From Actinoplanes philippinensis (lineage in GTDB: Bacteria > Actinomycetota > Actinomycetes > Mycobacteriales > Micromonosporaceae), in contig NZ_FONV01000010.1 of NCBI RefSeq assembly GCF_900113015.1, positions 1 through 64,000 of the forward strand: 64,000 nucleotides of DNA, given 5' to 3'. Position numbers and translations under genes: made by a program. Positions 26,569 to 35,709 of this stretch are shown piece by piece. Within the stretch, counting starts at the first letter, position 1. Every line of letters begins with the position of its first letter. The notes below the pieces were generated by a model, which made no database searches, had not been told where the DNA came from, and saw nothing but the letters and a program-made list of their open reading frames with translations.

Positions 26569-28656
26569 ATGTCACTCCACGAGCGGCTTAACCAAGAGCT
26601 GAACAGGCAAGGTAGGACACAGGCAGAGCTAGCGAAGGCCGTCGGCGTGTCAGCGGCGACCGTTTCGCAGTGGAGGGCTGGCACAAAAACTCCGAGCACC
26701 AGCAACATCACTAAGATCGCTCGATGGCTGGGCAGGGAGCCGTGGTGGCTTCACTACGGCGAATCGACGCAGGGTTCGGTCCCCGCCGACGAGCGGCAGC
26801 GGGCGGCGTACCGGCGGGAGTGCAGCTGGTATCACCGGCTCGCGCCAGCGGATGAAGGAAGGGAATTGGGCAATCCGGCGGGCTTCGCCTTCAGCGGCGG
26901 GCTCGGCACGCTCGCGCGCGAGACCGGCCAGAACGTGGTCGACGAAGCGACACCGGGTCAGCCCACCGTCGAAGCGCGCTATACCTTGATCGAACTCTCC
27001 GGAGCACCCCTCACGGCGTTCCTCACTGCCATCCGGTTCAACGAGGAACTGCGTGTGCATCTGGAGGCGGCCGCTGGCAGCAAGCAGAAGGTGGCGAAGG
27101 TGATCGCCAGGGGCCTGGAGCTGCTTGACACCGATCAGCGCCTAGTACTGCTCCGAATAGAGGATTACGGGGCCAAGGGCTTGATCGGACCGGAGTACGA
27201 GTACGGCAATTACATGGCGGTCGTCCGCAACATTCTCGACTCGTACAAGAGCGAAGGCTCCGGCGGCTCGTATGGTCTTGGCAAGTCCGTTATGTGGGCA
27301 TGCTCGCGTTTCGGTCTGGTGCTGATAAACAGCAACCTTTCCGTCGCTCAAGAAGGCAAGCGTGAAGGTCGCTACATAGGCCGGCTCGACTTGCCATGGC
27401 ACCGCATCCCGGGCGACTCGACTTCCTACGCGGGACCAGCCTGGTTTGGACAGGTAGATCCCGAGAAGACCCCTGTCACCCGGTCCTACTGGGGAAATCA
27501 CGCGCTCGCGCAGGACACGCTCCTCAACCGAGAGGGAGAGGAGTCAGGCACCTCCTTCTTGATCGTTGGCGCGTACGACCCGGATGACAAGATCGAATCG
27601 CTGGAGGAAATGCACGACGAGTTGGTCCGATCGCTCGCCGACAACTTCTGGCCAGCCATGGTGGAACGGCCCGGAGGAGAGCCCGGACTTCTCACCGCAT
27701 CGGTTCGTTCCGAGCGCAATGGAGTCACCGTCAAGACCGACCTGGTCGATCCAGCAGCCCACACGCCCGCACGGACGAGGTTGCTTCGCGCGCATCTTGA
27801 GGACGTCACCGTCGACACGCTGGAGAGCCCCGGTGACGTAGTGCGACGCTACGTCACGCTGAATGTCCCAGGGCGTACCGATCGCTCTCACGGCCCCCAG
27901 CAGCATGAGGCAGTAGTCCTGATAACCGAGGCCGACGAGGAAGATGCCAACATCAATCGCGTCGCCTACATGCGCGGCAGCCACATGGTAATCCGCGACG
28001 AGGCCGTCAGCGGACTGCCTATGGGGAGCCGGCCCTTCCACGCCGTGGTTCTCGCCGGCCTTGCCGCCGGTGACGAGCCGGCTGACCGTGCGGCAGATCG
28101 ATTTCTTCGTGCCGCGGAGCCACCCGAGCACGACCAGTGGAAGGTGACGCCGGAGGTCTCTAGTTCCTACACACGTGGCTCTAGTACAGCCCTTACTCAT
28201 TTCAAGGCGGAGGTCAGAAACGCCATCCGGGAGGTGGTCGGGCGGCCTCCACGGGACCTGTCCGACGGGCCTGATGCGCTGAAGGAACTTCTCCGGATAA
28301 CGCCTCATGCCGCTGATACCACCAAACGCCCCAAAGTCAAGAGCGCGAGCGGCAAGCCTGATGCAGATGGCCGTTGGTTCGTCGAAGTGGCAGTAAGCCT
28401 CCCGGCCCGCACTTCTCCGTGGCGCTTCAGTCCGGTCTTGCGCTTCGGCACCGAGTCCGGAGCGCCCATCCCAGTCATGTGGGAGGAACTCAAAGCCAGC
28501 TACAAGTGCACCGTCGACGGCGACATCATCACAGCCGACTCCGGTGCGCGGACCGTTCGCTTCACCGGAACCACCAAGGCCACAAGCCACCCAGTAGGTG
28601 CATCTCGTGCTACCGCGCTGGTCGACGTTCGTGTCTACAAGGGAGGCGCTGCGTGA
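26569..28656 (+). CDS. HTH domain fused to a MORC-like GHKL ATPase
   Basis: 695 residues. Residues 5-58 form a Cro/C1-type helix-turn-helix (LAKAVGVSAATVSQWRAG). A Bergerat-fold ATPase follows: N-box-like RETGQNVVDEA (Asn122), then a long insertion. The G1 motif is IEDYGAKGL (Asp199), and the G2 lid is GGSYGLGKS (232-240) followed by VMWACSRFGLVLINS. That lid is characteristic of the GHKL/MORC-type ATPases found in bacterial restriction-like loci. The C-terminal 300 residues are unassigned. It overlaps the next gene by four bases. Inferred to be an ATP-driven sensor or DNA clamp in phage defence, with its own repressor domain. Confidence 0.72.
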   Translation: MSLHERLNQELNRQGRTQAELAKAVGVSAATVSQWRAGTKTPSTSNITKIARWLGREPWWLHYGESTQGSVPADERQRAAYRRECSWYHRLAPADEGRELGNPAGFAFSGGLGTLARETGQNVVDEATPGQPTVEARYTLIELSGAPLTAFLTAIRFNEELRVHLEAAAGSKQKVAKVIARGLELLDTDQRLVLLRIEDYGAKGLIGPEYEYGNYMAVVRNILDSYKSEGSGGSYGLGKSVMWACSRFGLVLINSNLSVAQEGKREGRYIGRLDLPWHRIPGDSTSYAGPAWFGQVDPEKTPVTRSYWGNHALAQDTLLNREGEESGTSFLIVGAYDPDDKIESLEEMHDELVRSLADNFWPAMVERPGGEPGLLTASVRSERNGVTVKTDLVDPAAHTPARTRLLRAHLEDVTVDTLESPGDVVRRYVTLNVPGRTDRSHGPQQHEAVVLITEADEEDANINRVAYMRGSHMVIRDEAVSGLPMGSRPFHAVVLAGLAAGDEPADRAADRFLRAAEPPEHDQWKVTPEVSSSYTRGSSTALTHFKAEVRNAIREVVGRPPRDLSDGPDALKELLRITPHAADTTKRPKVKSASGKPDADGRWFVEVAVSLPARTSPWRFSPVLRFGTESGAPIPVMWEELKASYKCTVDGDIITADSGARTVRFTGTTKATSHPVGASRATALVDVRVYKGGAA

Positions 28657-29654
28657 TCGCGCTCTATCCATACGACAGCCTCATCGGCGAACTTCGGCTG
28701 ACGGTCGACAAGGTCACCATCGACGGTAAGTCCCTGTCGGCCAACTTCATCAATCCCGACATCCCGGAGATCGCCTTCCGCGAACTTGAATCCGACCGCT
28801 GGGAGGAAGCCGTAATCGACGTCGCAGTCACTGCACCCGCCGGCGAACTCGCTGGCAACGCAACATGGCAAGACCCTTGCGTCGTCCTCCAGGTCATATG
28901 TGCATACAGCAACACACGCGTCGCCGTGCCCCTCGATCCGGACCCATACACTCCCGCGCGTTGGACGGGGAGCATCGAGCTGGCGCGTGACAGCTGGTAC
29001 GGACGCGCCAACCTTCGCGCTCTCATCGCTGCCACCGTCGACGGCGTGAGGCACCGCATCATCGGTCAAGGGGAAAACTGGAGTCTGAGTTTCGACGATC
29101 TTCCGCCTAGCCCCGTGCACGGCAGCATCGCAGTGCAGTGGGTCAACTTCGCAGAGGATGACACGTACGGGCTTAAAAACTTCAAAGATGACCCACATCA
29201 TCTCCGTCTCGACCCAGATGCCCCCAGCCTCTACCTCAACTCTGGGTTCGCCGGTCTCCAAGCCCTGCTGATCGATCGACGGCGCCGGCCACGCGCCGAA
29301 CAGGCCCTGCACGACAGCACCCGCGCAAACATCGCCAGCGACGCTTGGTCTGCCATGTTCGTTAACGCGCTTGACGCCGTAGAGATCGACGAAACCACCG
29401 GGCAGCCCGAATGGCCTGCCGAGGAATGGCGTGTCGTGGTGCTGAAGACTCTATTTCCTCGGATCTATACCAACCTGGGACCGGACGATGCACTGGTGGA
29501 AGCGGTCGCAGCACGTGCATCTGGGGACGGCTCGGGAGAACTGCTAGAGCGTCTCCTACCCGCCGCTGCTAAGCAGGTAGGTGTTGCTCCGCTGCTCCGA
29601 CGCGGCATCTCGCTCCTGGAGAAGGACAACGAGTTCAAGGAGGCTGACCTGTGA
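28653..29654 (+). CDS. Unknown protein, second gene of the GHKL operon
   Basis: 333 residues from a GTG whose GTGA overlaps the stop of the HTH-ATPase gene. I do not recognise the family. The N-terminal 200 residues look beta-rich (short strands with conserved Trp, such as RWTGSIELARDSWYGRANLR and GSIAVQWVNFAEDD). The C-terminal 130 are helical. No nuclease, methylase or helicase motif is visible. Its stop overlaps the next gene, so the three products are probably made in fixed ratio and act together. Confidence 0.65.
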   Translation: MIALYPYDSLIGELRLTVDKVTIDGKSLSANFINPDIPEIAFRELESDRWEEAVIDVAVTAPAGELAGNATWQDPCVVLQVICAYSNTRVAVPLDPDPYTPARWTGSIELARDSWYGRANLRALIAATVDGVRHRIIGQGENWSLSFDDLPPSPVHGSIAVQWVNFAEDDTYGLKNFKDDPHHLRLDPDAPSLYLNSGFAGLQALLIDRRRRPRAEQALHDSTRANIASDAWSAMFVNALDAVEIDETTGQPEWPAEEWRVVVLKTLFPRIYTNLGPDDALVEAVAARASGDGSGELLERLLPAAAKQVGVAPLLRRGISLLEKDNEFKEADL

Positions 29655-30523
29655 CTGGAATCGCGAAGCCGTTGGAGGGTTGGACTCGCCTCGGGAGAGT
29701 AGAACCGTCGGTCCGCCTGACACCTGCCTTCCGACTCGGCGCGGAAGACCTCGACATCGGACAACACCTCGGAGAAAAACCAGGCCGGCAGCACAACCTA
29801 GAGCCGGTCCGAGTCGTGCTCGACGAAGCGATGGACAGGTGGGGGCATCCTGACTCCGCCGCGTCCGACACCTGGGTGGGGCCACGGCTTCACGCTGCCT
29901 TACGCCTATCCCGTCGAGAGGCCAGCGACAGGGCGACGTGGCGCTTCCTCGGGCTTTGGGCAGCCGACTACGTCCGCTGGCGGTTCGGGCCCGAACCCGG
30001 GCAAGAGGATCCTGAACAAGCCGCGAAGGTCGAGCGATTCGTCGGACCGCACAGTAAGCAAGCGCTGGCTCGGCTCTGGTGGATGACTGAAACATTCCGA
30101 AACGGCACCGACTACAGCCAGGCCGCTCTCGCCCTCACCAACCAGGACATCATCAACAACCTGTTCCGGATGAGCATCGCGAATCACAGGCCAACCGCCC
30201 TCGCGGCGTTGGCAGTCCTACCTCGGTCAAAAGACGGCACCTCCCTGCCGAATGGTCGGGCGGCGAACGCCTTGGCGAAGGCTACGAACGCTACGGCCTC
30301 GACCCTGCTGTTGGACCTGCTGGCACCCGATGAACAGGCCGACGTCGTCGCCCGAGCACGTTGGGAGGCTGAAGCATCCGATTACGACGCCCGAGCCTAT
30401 CTGGACACGTTGCCAGAGGGGCCCGACGACGGCGAGGTACCTGCCGAATCAGTCGAGCTGATGAAAAAGCTGCTTTCGGAACTACTCACGGAAGCGCCGA
30501 TCCGCGGACAGGTTGCGGCCTAA
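29651..30523 (+). CDS. Unknown helical protein, third gene of the GHKL operon (possibly DUF6339-like)
   Basis: 290 residues starting at a GTG that overlaps the previous stop. The central part, RLWWMTETFRNGTDYSQAAL followed by TNQDIINNLFRMSIANHRP, recalls the DUF6339 family that I associate with GHKL ATPase and Z1 loci. This is a recollection, not a tested match. An N-terminal segment with RLSRREASDRATWRFLGLW is probably helical. No catalytic motif is seen. The operon seems to end here, since about 390 bases without a clear gene follow. Confidence 0.55.
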   Translation: MTGIAKPLEGWTRLGRVEPSVRLTPAFRLGAEDLDIGQHLGEKPGRQHNLEPVRVVLDEAMDRWGHPDSAASDTWVGPRLHAALRLSRREASDRATWRFLGLWAADYVRWRFGPEPGQEDPEQAAKVERFVGPHSKQALARLWWMTETFRNGTDYSQAALALTNQDIINNLFRMSIANHRPTALAALAVLPRSKDGTSLPNGRAANALAKATNATASTLLLDLLAPDEQADVVARARWEAEASDYDARAYLDTLPEGPDDGEVPAESVELMKKLLSELLTEAPIRGQVAA

Positions 30524-30597
30524 GCACAGCGGTCCTGACACGTCGGCGGCGGCGCCCGAACAGAGCGACTGCCGCCGATGATCTTGAAGTGGAACTG

Positions 30598-30693
30598 ATG
30601 ACCGCTTACTTGGACCTCGGTGAGCGGGCTCAACAGCTCCCTGATCCGGCACTAACTCTTCCCTTTGTTCACGCTGACGGTTACCTCGCCTGA
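30598..30693 (+). other. Possible gene remnant downstream of the GHKL operon
   Basis: A short frame of 31 codons (MTAYLDLGERAQQLPDPALT and onward) ends at a TGA at 30691. Open codons extend upstream in the same frame with coding-like composition (ATAADDLEVEL). It looks like the fragment of a longer gene cut by rearrangement. The remainder of 30524-30910 holds nothing recognisable. Confidence 0.25.
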
Positions 30694-30910
30694 CGGTTGA
30701 AGTTACGGCGCCCGCCCGAAGACTCGCTACACCGAGGGACAGCGCGCATCGCTTCGAGGCCCTTGCCACCTCCCCCTCTCGTCACGGAGGAGAAGTGAGT
30801 AGATGAATGAACATATTCACTTCGACCGAATTCCGAGGCGGTTAGAGATCTGTCCCGACTTGTGTCATACTATCCGGCTCGCCACTTACTCTGGCTTGGA
30901 GGTCGGCCGC

Positions 30911-31399
30911 ATGCCCACCATGACACCCATCGACCGGCTCTACCTCCACTTATGCACGCTACGCCAGTCAGGCATCGCGGCATATTCCTCACAGGGAGGT
31001 AGATATCCGTTCCCGATAGACGAGATGATGCGGTCGGTAGTATCCGATCGCTTGAAATTGGCTGGCGAGCATTTGCAGGCTGGCGATTCCATGGTACTTG
31101 CGGGTCACTTTAGGTCAGCGATCAGCCGCCACTACTACGCGATGTACCATTCCGCCCGAGCGATCGTTTATGCAGAGGAGAAGGGGGACGACTTTGAGCG
31201 ACATTCCGAACTCCCGCGCCACCTTCCTGCAACTTTGCCAGATGCTCCGCAATGGGAAAGCCGGCTAACCGATGCTCGACTGCTACGAAATCAGGCGGAC
31301 TATGATCCGTATCCCTCTGGCGCCGTGGAGTGGGAGCCGGACGCGAGGCAGGGCCTCGGCAAAGTCGTCATGATGTCCGACTTGGGTGGTCTGGAGTAG
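30911..31399 (+). CDS. HEPN-domain protein
   Basis: 162 residues. A HEPN-type four-helix bundle is suggested by AISRHYYAMYHSARAIVYAE, followed by a histidine-containing linker (FERHSELPRHLPATLPDA) and RLLRNQADYDPYPSG near the end. Many HEPN proteins are RNases or partners of nucleotidyltransferases. The canonical Rx4-6H motif is not certain here: R..YYAMYH is the only candidate, so activity is open. The ATG at 30911 is preceded by GGAGG at 8 bases. The gene ends 12 bases before an ISAs1-like element, and an ATPase gene lies beyond it. Confidence 0.65.
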   Translation: MPTMTPIDRLYLHLCTLRQSGIAAYSSQGGRYPFPIDEMMRSVVSDRLKLAGEHLQAGDSMVLAGHFRSAISRHYYAMYHSARAIVYAEEKGDDFERHSELPRHLPATLPDAPQWESRLTDARLLRNQADYDPYPSGAVEWEPDARQGLGKVVMMSDLGGLE

Positions 31400-31411
31400 A
31401 AGCGCCGCTGT

Positions 31412-32681
31412 CAGGTACAGCAAGGCGGGCATGACCGGTTCGGAAGATCATCAAGGTTCCTACGCCACGAAGATCGATCCGAAGTGAGTCATGCCCGCAC
31501 TGCCATCATCGCTGATCTCCTCTTTGTCCTGCGCACCGGCTCTGCCCGTGCCCGAAACCGCTGGTGGGCTGATCGCAGCGCTTGCCGACCTGCCTGATCC
31601 GCGGGCTCGTCGCGGGATCCGGCACCGGCTGACGGTGGTGGTCGTCGCGGCGATCTGCGCGGTGATCGCCGGGAGCCGCTCCTACACCGCGATCGGCGAA
31701 TGGGTCGCCGATGTTCCCGCCACCACGGCTCTGGCCTTGGGATTTACGCCTGACCGGCTCCCTTCCGAAGCGATGATCCGCCGACTGCTGCAGGCCCTGG
31801 ACGCGCAACTGCCGACCACGGCGATCAGCGTCTGGCTCGCCGGCCGAACCACGACGGGCACCCCGCCGACCGAGCGACGGGCGATCGCTGTCGACGGCAA
31901 GACGATCCGCGGATCCCGCACCGCCGGTGGCACCGCCCGGCATGTCCTGGCGGCCTGCGACCAGACCGCCGGCATGGTCCTGGCCAGCACAGATGTCGAC
32001 GGCAAGACCAACGAAATCACCCGGTTCGCACCACTGCTCGACCAGATCAGCGACCTCCCGGACGCCGTGATCACCGCTGATGCCATGCACTGCCAGCGCG
32101 AACACGTCGACTACCTCGCCAAACGCGGCGCCCACTGGATCCTGACCGTCAAAGCCAACCAGCCTCACCTGCATAAACAACTCTCCCGGCTGCCCTGGAA
32201 GCAGGTTCCGCAAGCCGCCCGCCATGACGACCGCGGCCACGGCCGCCGCGAGATCCGCACGCTGAAGATCCTCACCGTCGCGGCCGGCATCGACTTCCCC
32301 CACGCCGCCCAAGCATTGCAGATCCGCCGCCGCAGACGCCGCCTCGACCAGCCACGACGCTTCACCACCGAAACCGTCTACGCCATCACCGACCTACGCG
32401 TCCACCAGGCCAAACCGGCTCAGATGGCCGCTTGGATCCGTGGGCACTGGGCCATCGAGAACAAGATCCACTGGGTCCGCGACGTCACTTACGACGAAGA
32501 CCGCAGCCAGATCCGCACCGGCACCGGACCACATGTCATGGCCGCCCTCCGCGACGCCGCCATCGCCGCGCTACGAGCAGCCGGCATCACCAACATCGCC
32601 GCCGCCAACCGCCACCACGCCCGCGACAGCAACCGCCCACTGGCACTTCTCGGCCTCATTTAGGACTTTGCCGGGACCCTG
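31412..32681 (+). mobile_element. ISAs1-family insertion sequence
   Basis: About 1.27 kb enclosing one intact transposase gene. The right end reads GACTTTGCCGGGACCCTG, which is CAGGGTCCCGGCAAAGTC on the other strand. The left end begins CAGGTACAGCAAGGCG, an imperfect match. I could not find a clear target duplication, so exact ends are provisional. Confidence 0.6.
31491..32663 (+). CDS. ISAs1-family DDE transposase
   Basis: 390 residues, full length for the family. It contains the N-terminal DDE_Tnp_1-associated region (LADLPDPRARRGIRHRL), then the DDE domain with AVDGKTIRGSR, VITADAMHCQREHVDYLAKR, ILTVKANQPHLHKQL and IENKIHWVRDVTYDED. Together these carry the expected acidic residues. It should move the surrounding element by cut-and-paste. 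The reading frame is intact with no frameshift. The short product tail ends immediately before the inferred right terminal repeat. Confidence 0.92.
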   Translation: MPALPSSLISSLSCAPALPVPETAGGLIAALADLPDPRARRGIRHRLTVVVVAAICAVIAGSRSYTAIGEWVADVPATTALALGFTPDRLPSEAMIRRLLQALDAQLPTTAISVWLAGRTTTGTPPTERRAIAVDGKTIRGSRTAGGTARHVLAACDQTAGMVLASTDVDGKTNEITRFAPLLDQISDLPDAVITADAMHCQREHVDYLAKRGAHWILTVKANQPHLHKQLSRLPWKQVPQAARHDDRGHGRREIRTLKILTVAAGIDFPHAAQALQIRRRRRRLDQPRRFTTETVYAITDLRVHQAKPAQMAAWIRGHWAIENKIHWVRDVTYDEDRSQIRTGTGPHVMAALRDAAIAALRAAGITNIAAANRHHARDSNRPLALLGLI

Positions 32682-32762
32682 GGACGCGAGGAGCCTCGCG
32701 GTGACTGCAGCACAATTCTTGGTTGCATGTGATAACCACGCTCACACGAACGGACACGCGGG

Positions 32763-34400
32763 ATGACAGATAACACTTATGCAGAAGTTGCCACCTCCAT
32801 CCTCAGCGAGGTGGGAATTGAGCCTCTAGACATCGACCTTCGAGATTTCCCAGGCGAGCGCTGGCTAATTATCTTCGTTCCTGAAGGCTCAGTTATGGCG
32901 GCCCAGAGTCTGGCAGGATCCCTCGAGCGCAGGTTGAATGAGAACGCACCGGATGAGGCACCCTTCGCGGTCACATTCCGCCCGAAGGTGACACCGCCCG
33001 AACGGGTCGATAACCCTACGGAAGGAGGGCCGTTAAGTCAGCCTCTGATAACTCAACTGATTGAGCTACTAGAGGCCCGATCACGTACCTCTGATGCGCT
33101 ACCAAGCCTGAAGTACGTTGAAGATCCTCGTGCCAGCCTAGGCGCCGTGGCCGCCTCACGGCACCAGTTGATCTACGGGAGGCGTGGAGTAGGCAAGACG
33201 GCACTGCTACTGGAAGCGAAGCGTTTGGCAGAAAGAAGTGGCCACGTCGCAGTTTGGATGAACGCTCAATCCCTGCGGCACCTGAGTGCCGCTACGGCCT
33301 TCGCAGTAGTTGCAGAGTTTGTTGTACGCGCGCTAGTGCAACATTCAGGATCTTCTGAGTCGGAGATCGTTGCCCGCCTGGCCCGCGAAGGTGAAGATTT
33401 TCAACGCTTGCACCGAGAGGGCGGGTCGGCTGGAGACATCGGGGCAAGGCTGCCTGCCTTGAACTTGGCACTACGGAGCGTCCTAAGGGAGGGTGTGGTT
33501 CGTCTTTACCTGTACCTGGACGATTTTTATTTGCTTCCGCGATCGATCCAACCAGCCTTGCTCGATTACCTTGCCGCTATGTTGAGGGACTGCGATGGCT
33601 GGATGAAGGTTGCGAGCATTGAGCGACTGACACGTTCTTACGAGCCTTCTTCGCACACTGGTATCGAAATTCCGCACGACGCCTCAAAGATTGATCTTGA
33701 TGTTACGTTAGAAAATCCTGGATCCGCCCAGCGCTTCTTGGAAAATGTTCTCGGAAACTACATCACGGCAGCAGGAATCAAGAGCCTTCCGTCCATTGCA
33801 AAGTCGGAGGCGCTGGCACGCCTGGTAATTGCATCTGGAGGCGTTCCGCGTGATTACCTGAACCTCTTCGCCTCTTCGATCGTTTTCGCGCGTTCACGTT
33901 CGCGAGCGCGCGAAGTCGGCCGAGAGGATGTGCAGAAGGCTGCGGGTGATGCCGCACGAAGCAAGAAGCGCGACCTAGAACAGGACGTTTCCTCTAATGA
34001 CGCTGATGCGCTACTCGGCGCCCTGGAGCGGCTTTCGGCTTTCGTCAAAGGCGAAGGTTATACCTACTTTAGAGTCAACATGGCTGACAAGGGACATTCA
34101 GGGTACGAACTTTTGAGCCAGCTAGTGAATCTGCGTTTTGTGCACCTGGTCCAAGCCTCACTGTCCGACCAGCATAGAGTCGGAATGCGGTATGAGGCTT
34201 ACGTATTGGACCTTAGCGAGTATGCAGAGGTGCGGATCAAGAGAAGCCTGAGCATCTTGGATCTAGAGGGAGGCGAGTGGACTCGGCGCCAAACAGGACG
34301 GCGAGGAAAGCCGGAGCGACTCACCGGAACCAAGTTCAGGGACACTCTTCGCCAGAGTCCCCTTATCGCTATGGAAATGCTTAGCGATTCCGCGATCTAG
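32763..34400 (+). CDS. P-loop ATPase (AAA/STAND-like), AT-richer accessory gene
   Basis: 545 residues. Walker A is GRRGVGKTA (residues 139-147) and Walker B LYLYLDDF (248-255). Sensor-like stretches and a helical region follow, with a probable winged-helix C-terminus containing RVNMADKGHSGYELLSQLV. The family resembles ORC/Cdc6- or STAND-type ATPases. Codon use is visibly AT-richer than the surrounding chromosome, a sign of transfer. The HEPN gene lies upstream across the insertion sequence, so the two may have been one operon before the insertion. Role unknown; a defence function is inference. Confidence 0.68.
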   Translation: MTDNTYAEVATSILSEVGIEPLDIDLRDFPGERWLIIFVPEGSVMAAQSLAGSLERRLNENAPDEAPFAVTFRPKVTPPERVDNPTEGGPLSQPLITQLIELLEARSRTSDALPSLKYVEDPRASLGAVAASRHQLIYGRRGVGKTALLLEAKRLAERSGHVAVWMNAQSLRHLSAATAFAVVAEFVVRALVQHSGSSESEIVARLAREGEDFQRLHREGGSAGDIGARLPALNLALRSVLREGVVRLYLYLDDFYLLPRSIQPALLDYLAAMLRDCDGWMKVASIERLTRSYEPSSHTGIEIPHDASKIDLDVTLENPGSAQRFLENVLGNYITAAGIKSLPSIAKSEALARLVIASGGVPRDYLNLFASSIVFARSRSRAREVGREDVQKAAGDAARSKKRDLEQDVSSNDADALLGALERLSAFVKGEGYTYFRVNMADKGHSGYELLSQLVNLRFVHLVQASLSDQHRVGMRYEAYVLDLSEYAEVRIKRSLSILDLEGGEWTRRQTGRRGKPERLTGTKFRDTLRQSPLIAMEMLSDSAI

Positions 34401-34889
34401 GTAGGCTGCCATGGATTCGAGGCCTTGTTTCGTGGTCCGCGCGTCGATGTTGCGGCGTGGCGGTGATCGATAACTAGATGGTCTCCGGTATTTGGTTCAG
34501 CGACCAAGCTAGACTTCATACCGGGAACCACGTGTCGAGCGTAGCGGCAGTGAGGTAACACGCCTGACCGACCTTCGGTGAACCACGCTCGAAACCCTGT
34601 GCCAGCGGGAATAGGCCTAATCGACCGCGAACGGGCCAGATCGACCTGCACCTTCGGGGGATCTAAGGTGCCTAATTCACCCAGGTCGCTGCCTTAATCC
34701 GTTATCAAGCCTGTTCGCCGGCGTGCATGCATAAGTACAGCTCCTCTGCCGCGCACCTCATCAGAGGAGGACACCAAGATGTTTCCTAGACGTCCGGCGA
34801 GACGTGGTGGGGGTGATTCTCGGCTGGCTCGAAGCTATGAGCAACGCCGAGGCAGCTAAGCACCAGGGGTCAAGAGCGACTTCTAAGCC
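34401..34889. other. Non-coding or decayed accessory DNA
   Basis: About 490 bases between the ATPase and the recombinase remnant. Stop codons occur in all frames and no frame gives a convincing protein. The composition is mixed, as in decayed mobile DNA. Confidence 0.4.
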
Positions 34890-35690
34890 ATGTGGTGCAG
34901 GTGGCAACGGCGTCAGCCAGGGTCCGGTCGTGCGTGTTCCCACAACGCATGGCCGGACCTCTGCTCGTTTGCCAGCTTGCGGAGGAAGCGATGCCACACT
35001 CACGTCGGCGTGCACCCACCACAACCGCGCCGAAACACCGTCCCAACAACAGCCACCGACCGTCGCGCCGATGGTGGGCGCCATGGCGCTCTCGACCTGC
35101 CCTATCTGCCGGTTGCCCGAGTGGAGACCGCCCTCGTCGACAACTACGCGACGATCACGCTGCCCGCGGACCTTCGGGTTCAGCTCACCTCTCGCATCGA
35201 CGAAGTGCTGTCCGAGTTAGCCGGGACCAGTGCCGAGCTGCGCAGTCGGATCAAGGATCAGCTCAATGCACTCGACCAGCAGGAGGATCGGTTTCTCGAC
35301 CTCGTCGGCAATCCCGACTGGCCGCAGGACAAGATCGGGGCGCGGCTGAGGAAGATCCGCGATGAGCGGGACCGGTTGGCACGGCAGCTCGACGACTCGG
35401 ATACTCCGCGGCTCGATGCGGCCGGCGAGACGATGCTCTACCTACTCGACCTACTCGACCTGCTCGCCGACCCTCAAGAGCTGTACCGCCGCGCTGGGCA
35501 GCAGGGGCACCGCGTACTCAATCAGTCGTTCTTCGCCAAGGTCTACTTCGACGCCGACGAGGCCGGGCCGTACGTCGCGGCCGACGAACTGTCGGACCTG
35601 GTGTTGCCGCTGGTCAACGAGGCGAGAAACGAAAGCGGCGGCACCGATGGTGCCGCCGCTTCGAGCGAACTCTCTCCCGCTGTCGCGGGT
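34890..35690 (+). pseudogene. C-terminal remnant of a large serine recombinase
   Basis: From about 35100 the frame reads DLPYLPVARVETALVDNYAT, the junction after the zinc ribbon of large serine integrases. It continues through the coiled-coil region (RIKDQLNALDQQEDRFLDLV, IGARLRKIRDERDRLARQLD) to LLNQ-like VLNQSFFAKVYFD. The catalytic resolvase domain is absent. Upstream the zinc-ribbon region is scrambled between frames (GPLLVCQLAEEAMPHS in a second frame), so the gene is frameshifted and truncated. The end of the frame runs across the tmRNA terminator and into ssrA, so the true stop is uncertain. Confidence 0.7.
35634..35660 (-). terminator. Terminator of ssrA
   Basis: A 12-bp stem (AGCGGCGGCACC with GGTGCCGCCGCT) lies 50 bases beyond the tmRNA 3' end. 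On the minus strand it is followed by TTTCGTTTC. Confidence 0.65.
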
Positions 35691-35709
35691 TCAAGTAAGC
35701 CCTCTCTCG

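Noticed and set aside
34397..34651. Small minus-strand gene of 84 codons after the ATPase
   Set aside because: No ribosome-binding site, no recognisable motif and it lies in decayed DNA.
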